Assembly (NCBI GenBank): GCA_947648255.1 | Contig: CANSNA010000010.1 | Coordinates: forward strand, 1-40,456 | From: an uncultured Clostridium sp. | GTDB taxonomy: Bacteria > Bacillota > Clostridia > TANB77 > CAG-508 | Direction of reading: 5' to 3' | Length of the DNA: 40,456 nucleotides | Shown here: piece after piece, positions 32,398 to 40,456 of the stretch | Position numbering within the stretch: the stretch's first letter is position 1 | How the letters are laid out: every line of letters begins with the position of its first letter | The notes under the pieces: model-generated | Databases searched by the model: none | What the model was told of the DNA's origin: nothing | What the model saw: the letters and a program-made list of their open reading frames with translations, nothing else | Made by a program: the position numbers and the translations under genes

Positions 32398-33168
32398 ATG
32401 GAAGAAGAAAAAATAAAAGGAGAAATAGAAGCTATACTCTTTGCAAGTGGTAGGGTTGTAAGCCTTCGTGAATTAGAACTCAGTTTAGAATTAAATCAGA
32501 GCAAAATAATAGAACTTATAGCAAAAATGCAAGAAGACTACAAAAAAGCATCAAGAGGAATAGAGATTGTAAAAGTAGAAAACGGCTACACCTTATCGAG
32601 TAAGCAAGAATACCATGAATACATATATGGTGTAATAGATAAAAGAACAAAACTTAGTCTATCACAGGCTGCATTAGAGGTTCTTGCAATAATTGCATAT
32701 AACCCCAAAATTACAAGAGCAGAAATTGAAAATATAAGAGGGGTCGAATCAAATGCTTCATTATATAGACTTTTAGAGCATAATCTAATAGAATATGCAG
32801 GGAAATTAGATCTTCCAGGAAGACCAGTTGCATATAAGGTTACAGAGAATTTTTTAAAAAAATTTGGCTTAAATACACTAGAAGACCTTCCAGAACTTCC
32901 TAGATATAAAATGGATGAAAATAGACAACTAGTAATTGACGATATATTAGAAAACCAAGAAGAAACAAAACTAAAAAATGTAGAAATGAAAAAAACAGAA
33001 GAAAACAAGGAAATAGAAAAAAATGAAAATCAAAAAGATAATGAAATAATAGGAGAAATTGAAAATCAGGAAATAAAAGTATATAGTGAAAATAAAGAAA
33101 TAGAAAATAACAAACAAGAAGAAAATTTAAAACAGGAAGAAGGCAAAAAAAGTGATAGACAAGATTAA
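32398..33168 (+). CDS. scpB: segregation and condensation protein B
   Basis: [72 protein letters not shown]. Confidence 0.95.
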   Translation: MEEEKIKGEIEAILFASGRVVSLRELELSLELNQSKIIELIAKMQEDYKKASRGIEIVKVENGYTLSSKQEYHEYIYGVIDKRTKLSLSQAALEVLAIIAYNPKITRAEIENIRGVESNASLYRLLEHNLIEYAGKLDLPGRPVAYKVTENFLKKFGLNTLEDLPELPRYKMDENRQLVIDDILENQEETKLKNVEMKKTEENKEIEKNENQKDNEIIGEIENQEIKVYSENKEIENNKQEENLKQEEGKKSDRQD

Positions 33169-34308
33169 AGAAATAATGAAACATAACGAAAGCCAGTTAT
33201 CTGAATATGCTTGTAAATCAGAAAAGGCAATAAAACTAAATGAAGAAAAAATAGATATAAGACCACCATTTTTTAGAGATGTAGACAAAATAATACATTC
33301 TCAAAGCTACACACGATATATAGATAAAACGCAAGTATTTGCTTTTGCAGATAATGACCACATAACACACAGAGTTTTACATGTTCAGCTTGTATCAAAA
33401 ATTGCAAGAACAATAGGAAGAGCATTAAGACTAAATGAAGATCTAATAGAAGCTATAGCACTAGGTCATGATGTAGGTCATTCTCCATTTGGTCATGCAG
33501 GAGAAAGAATTTTAAACCAAATAGCACAAAGAGAAAACATACGGTTATTTTTGCCATAATGTACAGAGTGTTAGAATGCTAAAAGATATAGAAAATCTTA
33601 ATATAACAATACAAACACTAGACCGGAATATTAGCACACAATGGAGAAATACTTTTAAATAAATATGAACCAGACAAAACAAAAACAGAAAAAAATGTAT
33701 TAGAAGAAGTAGAAAAAGTATTTACAGAAAAAGACTATAGTAAAAAAATAAAACCAATGACTTTAGAAGCAAGTGTTGTAAGACTCTCAGACATAATTGC
33801 ATATATAGGAAGAGACATAGAAGATGCAATAACTATAAAAATCATAAAAAGAGAAGATATACCACAAAAAATAACAAAAACTTTAGGAAATACAAATGCA
33901 CAAATTGTAAATACACTTATAATGGATATACTAGAAAATAGCCTAGACAAACCATATTTAACATTTTCAAACGAAGTATTTGAAAGTTTAATAGAACTAA
34001 AAAAATGGAATCATGAAAACATATATAGTTCAAAAGCGGCAACAAAAAATTTAGACATAATAGAAAATGCAGTAAATAAACTATATGATATTTACTTAGA
34101 AAAACTTAAAAGAAAGCCCAAAGATATAACAACAGAAAAATTAAGTTATAGTGACAGAGTTTTATATTCATATATAAACTCAAAAACAGACGAATATAAG
34201 GAAAAAAATAATCCAAAAAGAATAATAATAGATTATATTTCAGGGCAAACAGACAAATTTTTCTTAAAAGAATGTGAAGCAAATATAAAAAATTTCAAAT
34301 TAAAATAA
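33152..34308 (+). CDS. dgt: dGTPase-like dNTP triphosphohydrolase; CGGT and CGGA +1 sites
   Basis: [71 protein letters not shown]; sites 33542 and 33624; (1157-2)/3 = 385 codons. Confidence 0.93.
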
Positions 34309-34366
34309 AGTTGCAAAAATAAAACAAGTATGCTAAAATACAAATGCAAAAGAGGAGAAGAATAAA

Positions 34367-34711
34367 GTGGGAGCATTAGCAATAATATATATATTAGTAT
34401 TTTTAATATTTACACTTATAGTATTTGCAATAATGCAAATAAAAGCAGCAGGTATGAATGTAAAAGACTTTGCAGAATTCATACAGGCAAATCAAATATT
34501 AGATGACCTTTATGATATATCAAAAAAATATGAAAGAATGGACTCAAGAGAAAAATTAGTATTCTTAATGGAAGCGGAAAAAGTATTTAGAGCTTTCGAT
34601 AAAGTTCCTAGCATGTTATGGGAAGAAGAATATCAAAAATATACAAAGATTTTGGATATTTATAGAGATATAAAAATGGTTAGGTGGAATGAAAGCAGTA
34701 AACAAAATTAA
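34367..34711 (+). CDS. small membrane-anchored hypothetical protein
   Basis: N-terminal TM, ORF of 114 aa. Confidence 0.6.
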   Translation: MGALAIIYILVFLIFTLIVFAIMQIKAAGMNVKDFAEFIQANQILDDLYDISKKYERMDSREKLVFLMEAEKVFRAFDKVPSMLWEEEYQKYTKILDIYRDIKMVRWNESSKQN

Positions 34712-34765
34712 CTAAATTACATATAATGGTACTGATAATCTTTATTTGAAATGGAGGCAAAATAA

Positions 34766-36030
34766 ATGGAAGACATAATAGCAGTTGTGCTAGCCGCTGG
34801 AAAAGGCACAAGAATGAAAAGTGACAAAGCAAAAGTAATACATAAAATATATGGAAAAGAAATGATAAAAAGGGTGGTAGAAACAGCACTGAAAGCAGGA
34901 ATAAAAGACATAGTCACAATAGTTCGGCTATAAAAGAGAAGAAGTAGAAGCGGTGCTTGGAGACAGCGTAACATATGCATATCAAGAAGAATTACTTGGA
35001 ACAGGGCACACAACAATGCAAGCTATACCATATCTTAAAGACAAAAAAGGAAAAGTAGTAATTCTTTATGGAGATGTACCAATAGTTCGTCCAGAAACAA
35101 TACAAAAATTAATTGCAAAAAGCATAAAAGAGAAAGAACACGCAACAGTTTTAACTGCAATGGTTCCAAATCCAAAACGGATATGGTAGAATAATAAGAG
35201 ATGATATACGGTCATGTAAAAGCAATAGTAGAAGAAAAAGATGCAACAGAAGAACAAAGAAAAATAGCAGAAATAAATTCAGGATTATATTGTTTCGATA
35301 TACAAGAACTTATTTCAGCACTAGAAAAAATTACTCCAAACAATGCATCACGGAGAATATTATTTAACAGATGTAATAAAAATAATGAATGATAAAGGGC
35401 TAAAAGTAGGAGCAATGATTGTAGAAGACAAAACTGAGATACTTCGGAGCAAATGATAGAGCACAGCTTGAAATGTTAACAAGACTACTTAGAATCAGAA
35501 TAAATCAAGAACATATGGAAAATGGTGTAACAATAGAGGATACAAACAATACATATATATATGATGACGTTAAAATTGGAGTAGATACAGTAATTCACCC
35601 AAATACAACAATAAAATCAGGAGTAGTAATTGGAGAAAATTGTGAAATTGGTCCAAATGCATATATTAGAGAAGGCTCTGACATTAAAGACAATGTAAAA
35701 ATTGGAAGTTTTGTAGAAGTAAAAAAAGCAAGTATTGGAGAAGGCACAAAAGTTCCTCATCTATCATATATGGGAGATTGCGAAATAGGTCAAAAAACCA
35801 ATATAGGTTGCGGAACAATAACATGTAACTATGATGGATTCAAAAAAAGCAAAACAATAATTGGAGATAATGCCTTTGTAGGATCAAATGTCAATTTTAT
35901 AGCACCAGTTAAAATAGGAGACAACACACTAATTGCAGCAGGTTCAACAATAACAGATGATGTACCAAAAGATAGCTTAGGAATAGCAAGACAGAGGCAA
36001 ACAAATAAAGAAGGATGGAATAAGAAATAA
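34766..36030 (+). CDS. glmU: bifunctional GlmU (N-acetylglucosamine-1-P uridyltransferase/acetyltransferase); five CGGN +1 sites
   Basis: [87 protein letters not shown], left-handed beta-helix repeats; sites 34925, 35178, 35209, 35351 and 35445; (1265-5)/3 = 420 codons. Confidence 0.96.
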
Positions 36031-36034
36031 AAAA

Positions 36035-36076
36035 CAAAAGAATTTCCTAAATCAAAAACTTAGGAAATTCTTTTTT
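36035..36076. terminator. bidirectional hairpin AAAAGAATTTCCTAA...TTAGGAAATTCTTTT
   Basis: Sequence inspection. Confidence 0.8.
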
Positions 36077-36088
36077 GTTTCTTAAAAA

Positions 36089-36463
36089 CTACATTTCTTG
36101 ATCGCCAGGTATAAAGTAATCAATAACACCATATATAAGAGCACCAATTATTGCAGCCATCCAAGAAATTGAATATCCAGCTACAAAATATTGTGTTACA
36201 TATAGAGTTATAACAGCAAGTACAAAACCTACAAAACCTTTACCAAAAGGACTTGCATGTAGCCCTGTAAATTTTACTATCAAATAGTCCATTACAGTTA
36301 AAACAATAGATGCAACTGCAAGAGACCATATGTTATTTATAGAAAATCCGGGTGTAAAGAATGCTGTTATACCTAAAACTATAGCTGAAACAACGAGTCT
36401 ACCAATGATTTGCCAAGCAGTGTTTCCGCTATTTTGTCTAGCACTTGTTTGATTATTGTCCAT
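36089..36463 (-). CDS. phage holin family (holin_4_2-like) membrane protein
   Basis: GITAFFTPGFSINNIWSLAVASIVLTVMDYLIVKFTGLHASPFGKGFVGFVLAV. Confidence 0.75.
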   Translation of the reverse strand: MDNNQTSARQNSGNTAWQIIGRLVVSAIVLGITAFFTPGFSINNIWSLAVASIVLTVMDYLIVKFTGLHASPFGKGFVGFVLAVITLYVTQYFVAGYSISWMAAIIGALIYGVIDYFIPGDQEM

Positions 36464-36638
36464 TTTCCAAAAACCCTCCTTAAAAAATTGCTAAATTAAT
36501 ATAGAAAGCAAAATCTTTCTAGATATATTGTGAGCAGAAAAAATATTTTTATTCAAACACACGAATATTTAAAATGCAAAATGTTAAAAATAGATATAAA
36601 GTGAAAAAAATTTAAAAAAAAGGAGAAATTTTGAAAAA

Positions 36639-37321
36639 ATGCTAGTAACATTTACAAGGTCGATTGCTCTATATATAATCATATTAATAGTAATGAGACT
36701 AATGGGAAAAAGAGAAATAGGGCAGCTTCAGCCATTTGAACTTGCAATTGCAATAATGATAGCAGACCTTGCATCAATACCAATGGCAGATACTGGAATA
36801 CCAATACAAAATGGAATTATACCTATTTTAGGACTTTTATCTATGCACTTAATAATATCAATGATAAATATGAAAAGCATAAAAGCAAGGGAAATAATTT
36901 GTGGAAAACCATCAATTTTAATATATAGAGGAAGAATTGCAGAAGATATTTTGAAAAAAGAAAGAATAACTATAAATGAATTAGAAGAAAGACTAAGAAG
37001 TGCAAATATAGTATCACTTGGGGATGTAGAATATGCAATTTTAGAAACAAGCCGGTCAGCTAACAGTTATTCCAAAACCAAATAAAAGACAAGTAATACC
37101 AGAAGACTTGAACTTAGAGCCAGAATATGAAGGAATACCATATGACCTTGTAATAGATGGAGTAATAATGGAAAAAAATTTAAAAGAAATAGGAAGAGAT
37201 TTAAATTGGTTGAAAAAAGAAGTACGGAAAATTTGGAATAAATCCAAATCAAGCATTAATTGTAACATTAGATGGAAAAGGGCAGATATTTTGTCAAAAG
37301 AAAGGAAAATACGAAAAATGA
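36639..37321 (+). CDS. DUF421 (YetF-like) membrane protein; CGGT and CGGA +1 sites
   Basis: MGKREIGQLQPFELAIAIMIADLASIPM, LETSGQLTVIPKPNKRQV, KKEVGKFGINPNQALIVTLDGKGQIF; sites 37053 and 37225; (683-2)/3 = 227 codons. Confidence 0.92.
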
Positions 37322-37702
37322 AAAAAGAAATTATAACATTAATCGTAATTCTCCTATTAGTTGTAATTTGTAATATTATTACACAAAAATATACAAATAA
37401 AGAAATGACTAATATAGAAGAAAGCCTTTTGCGGATTAAAATCAGAAATTATGGAAAATAAAGAAGAAAACTTAAATAATAGGATAGAAGAAATCATTGA
37501 AAACTGGAACAAAAAGAAAGAAGCATTTGTAATCTATCTAGAACATACAGAACTTGAAAAAGTAGAAATGTATATGATAGAAATAAAAAGTAATATCGAA
37601 ACAAAAGAATATGAAATGGCGGTACAAGCAATAGATACATGTAAATTTATAATAGGACACATAAAAGAAAAATATGAATTTTCAATTGAAAACATATTTT
37701 AA
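37318..37702 (+). CDS. DUF4363-like protein; one CGGA +1 site
   Basis: MKKEIITLIVILLLVVICNIIT...EESLLGLKSEIMENKEENLNNRIEEIIENWNKKKEAFVIYLEHTELEKVEM; site 37432; (385-1)/3 = 128 codons; ATGA overlap with the DUF421 gene. Confidence 0.8.
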
Positions 37703-37753
37703 ATGACTTTTAAGCGGAAAAGAGACAAAATCCCTTTTCCGCTCATCTAAAAA

Positions 37754-38221
37754 TTAGCATTGTGGGCAGTTACAATTACAAGGTTCTTCTTTTATATCAC
37801 AAGGATTTTTTTCGATATATTTATCACATTGATCCATTTTAATACCTTTTAAGCATTTGCCTTTTCTAGAACATTTAGCACATATTTTATAAGTTTTGAT
37901 TTTGTTAGCCCAAACATCGATTGCATATTTCTTATCAGGACATAAAGGTCCAAATACGAATTCACCATATTCATCTGTAAAACTATGAGAAACAGGTTTC
38001 CTTATTTCTTCACCTTTTTCACAATCTAATTCAACAAGTTTTACAACAGCATCACAAACTGGTTCATGATAGCAATCTTTTATAACGCCATATATTACAT
38101 TACGTTCATCTTCTGGTAAGTTAATTTCTATATCAAATTGTTTACCACGTTCGATAAAACCATCAACTTCTACTATAGGGCATTTCTTTTCGCTATTTTC
38201 ATATTCCATAATTTTTTTCAT
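37754..38221 (-). CDS. Cys-rich hypothetical protein with carboxypeptidase-regulatory-like segment
   Basis: VYGVIKDCYHEPVCDAVVKLVELDC...FTDEYGEFVFGPLCPDKKYAIDVWA. Confidence 0.65.
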   Translation of the reverse strand: MKKIMEYENSEKKCPIVEVDGFIERGKQFDIEINLPEDERNVIYGVIKDCYHEPVCDAVVKLVELDCEKGEEIRKPVSHSFTDEYGEFVFGPLCPDKKYAIDVWANKIKTYKICAKCSRKGKCLKGIKMDQCDKYIEKNPCDIKEEPCNCNCPQC

Positions 38222-38357
38222 TCCTTTCCTAAGCATCTTTGCTTAATAATATAATATGAAGGTAGTACAAAAAGTTGTCAAAAATTTATAAAAAAAGTTG
38301 AAATTAGAATTTTGATGTAATATAATTAGAAAAATAAGTGAAGGGAGAAATTAAATA

Positions 38358-39260
38358 ATGAAACATGTATTAAGTAGTAGTCAATACACAAGAGAGGACT
38401 TAGAAGAACTTTTTAATTTAACAGATAAAGTAAAACAAGCTCCTAAAGCCTATCAAGATAAACTAGAAGACAAAATGATTGCAATAATGTTTTATGAACC
38501 AAGTACAAGAACAAGATTATCATTTGAAACAGCAGCTCAAAAGTTAGGTGCAAAAATAATTACAACAGAAAATGCAGGAGAATTCTCATCAGCAGCAAAA
38601 GGAGAAACAATAGAAGATACTGTAAAAGTAGTATCAGGATATGCAGATGCAATGGTAATAAGGCATAAAGCAGATGACTCAGCAGAAAAAGCAGCAAGTG
38701 TAAATAAAATGCCAATACTAAATGCAGGAGCTGGAAAAGGAGAACATCCAACACAAGCACTACTAGATCTTTACACAATTAGAGAAAAAAGGGGAAAAAT
38801 AGATGGAGTAAGAGTTGCAGTTCTAGGAGATCTTTTATACGGTAGAACAATACATTCATTATTAAAATTATTATCACTATATGATAATGTAGAAATATAT
38901 GGACTAAGCAAAGAAGCTTTTGCCCTTCCACAAAAATACATTGATATGTTGAAAGAAAAAAATATAGAATACAAAAAATGTGAAAGCTTTGATGATTTAC
39001 CAAAAGATATAGATGTAATATATCACACAAGAATACAAGCAGAAAGATTTGAAGGAGATTTTGGAAAAGAAGAATATATAATAGATAAAAAAGTATTAGA
39101 TACATTCTCAAGTAATACAATTTTAATGCACCCACTACCAAGAGTAATAGAAATAGCAGTGGATGTAGATGAAGACCCAAGAGCATACTATTTCAAACAA
39201 GCACATAATGGGTTGTATGTACGTATGGCGTTACTACTTCAAGTATTTGACAGAGCATAA
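38358..39260 (+). CDS. pyrB: aspartate carbamoyltransferase catalytic chain
   Basis: FYEPSTRTRLSFETAAQKLGA, GEHPTQALLDLYTI, DVIYHTRIQAERF, HPLPRV.EI..DVD. Confidence 0.92.
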   Translation: MKHVLSSSQYTREDLEELFNLTDKVKQAPKAYQDKLEDKMIAIMFYEPSTRTRLSFETAAQKLGAKIITTENAGEFSSAAKGETIEDTVKVVSGYADAMVIRHKADDSAEKAASVNKMPILNAGAGKGEHPTQALLDLYTIREKRGKIDGVRVAVLGDLLYGRTIHSLLKLLSLYDNVEIYGLSKEAFALPQKYIDMLKEKNIEYKKCESFDDLPKDIDVIYHTRIQAERFEGDFGKEEYIIDKKVLDTFSSNTILMHPLPRVIEIAVDVDEDPRAYYFKQAHNGLYVRMALLLQVFDRA

Positions 39261-39406
39261 TACTAAAAAAATAACAAAAACACAAACTAGGTGAATTATT
39301 GCACCTAGTTTTTTAGAATTTTATAATATAAATAAATCGGAAAATGGAAAATAATGATATTGACTTAGAATATTATGTAAGATATAATAAAAAAAAGGAG
39401 AAACTA

Positions 39407-40358
39407 ATGAAAATGAAAAATAAAGAAAAAGGAATAACACTTGTTGCACTTATAATAACTATAATTGTATTGGTAATACTTGCAGCAGTAGCAGTAAATA
39501 ATTTAGTTAAAGATAAATTTTTGCAAGTAGCAATAGATGGAGTAGTCAATTATGCAACTATGCAAACAAAGGAACAACTAGAAATGGAAGAGCTGGATGA
39601 AAAATTAGAAAATACAATTGAGCAAATTAAAAATATACAAACAGATAGTGGAATAACAATAACTTCAGTTGTATATAAAGATAGAACAACAAGCGAAATA
39701 ATTGCAGAGGTAACAGCAGAAGATAAAGAAAATAAAAAAATAAATTATTCAATCTATACCAAAACAGACGAAACAGCTTGGGAAGAAAAAGGGAAGGCTT
39801 TAGATAAAAAAAGTGGAGAAACAGTAACAATAACAGCAAATGGATTAGAACCATATAAAGAATATAATTGGAAAATAGAAGCTACAAATGGAATTGGAAT
39901 AGCTGAAACAGAGATACAAGATAAAGTTAGAACATATTGCCCAGGAACAGGTCTTAGTTGCATAGGGTATGAAAAAGTAGACTGCACATTATGTAATTCC
40001 ACAGGGAATAATGTATGCAGTGGTACATTGTATGTAGATAAAAATAAAGTTAATCCTACAGCAGTTTTAGGAGGACGGTCGTTGCGGTATTTGTAGCAAA
40101 GATATTGGATCGTCTAGGCAACAAATAGGATATGTTTGTAGAGATTGTAACCTAGGATATACATATGAGAAAATATGCAATGTTTGTTCAGTAGATGTAA
40201 ATGCATATATAGAAAAATTTCCAACCTCGACAGATTATTCATTAAATGCTAACAAATGCCATAAATGCGGAGGAGCAAAATTTACCAGAAAAGACTGTGT
40301 TCATGGAAAAAATAAAGCACATGAATATTGTGAACATGATAAAATGGAGATGCACTAA
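39407..40358 (+). CDS. prepilin-like protein with C-terminal Cys-rich domain; one CGGT +1 site
   Basis: KEKGITLVALIITIIVLVILAAVAV prepilin signature. CGGT 40076..40079 fuses to CGICSKD...CRDCNLGY...CNVCSVD...CHKCGGAKF...EMH*; (1015-1)/3 counted from 39344. Confidence 0.8.
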
Positions 40359-40363
40359 AAAAA

Positions 40364-40402
40364 TAAAAAAAAGCAAAATTAATAAAACTTAATTTTGCTT
40401 TT
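40364..40402 (+). terminator. hairpin AAAAGCAAAATTAA...TTAATTTTGCTTTT
   Basis: Sequence inspection. Confidence 0.7.
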
Positions 40403-40456
40403 CAGACTGTTGACAAAGTAAAATTTGTTGACAGTCTTTTCTTTTTAGAAAAAATG

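Noticed and set aside
37711-37744. CGG in AAGCGGAAAAGAGAC...TTTTCCGCT after the DUF4363 gene as another recoding site
   Set aside because: Located after the stop codon in a terminator-like hairpin; noncoding.
2645-40002. Numerous antisense ORFs in the six-frame track (e.g. 2645..2866, 7491..7907, 18623..18868, 38779..39186)
   Set aside because: They lie opposite well-supported genes, have Leu/Phe/Ser/Ile-rich low-complexity translations typical of AT-rich antisense frames, and lack RBS or family motifs.
1-40456. CRISPR array or phage structural cluster
   Set aside because: No regularly spaced direct repeats, cas genes or phage structural genes were seen; the only clear integrative element is the cotJC insertion.

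Overview
AT-rich Firmicute (Clostridia-like, spore-forming) chromosomal window with mostly housekeeping and sporulation genes: acpS, tatD, spoIIE, dapA, pyk, rpmF, cotJABC, folC, minDE, rodA/ftsW, dus, mazF, an HD-GYP gene, tRNA-Gln, abiEi/abiEii, scpB, dgt, glmU, DUF421/DUF4363 genes, pyrB and a pilin-like gene. Two signals dominate. (1) A recurrent recoding signal. In native-composition genes, every in-frame CGG triplet I found sits exactly where the reading frame must move +1, and the next in-frame residue is a (usually family-conserved) glycine: ...NNN-CGGN-NNN... is read as one Gly. I counted 43 sites (42 well supported, 1 tentative) in 17 genes (16 firm): 28 CGGA, 12 CGGT, 2 CGGC, 1 CGGG. 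spoIIE alone needs ten and glmU five. With these sites treated as four-base units, every affected gene becomes one intact ORF with exact length arithmetic and recovered motifs (HD-GYP GTGYP, Dus HGRT, TatD GIHP, GlmU GYGRI and GEYYLTD). This looks like genome-wide quadruplet decoding or programmed +1 frameshifting at an unassigned CGG codon. (2) cotJC is split by a 4,390-bp skin-like element carrying a large serine recombinase. It is flanked by AAGAAT, and its precise removal restores a 227-aa CotJC. Five compositionally foreign single-gene cassettes, four of which use CGG as an ordinary in-frame triplet, are an informative contrast to (1).
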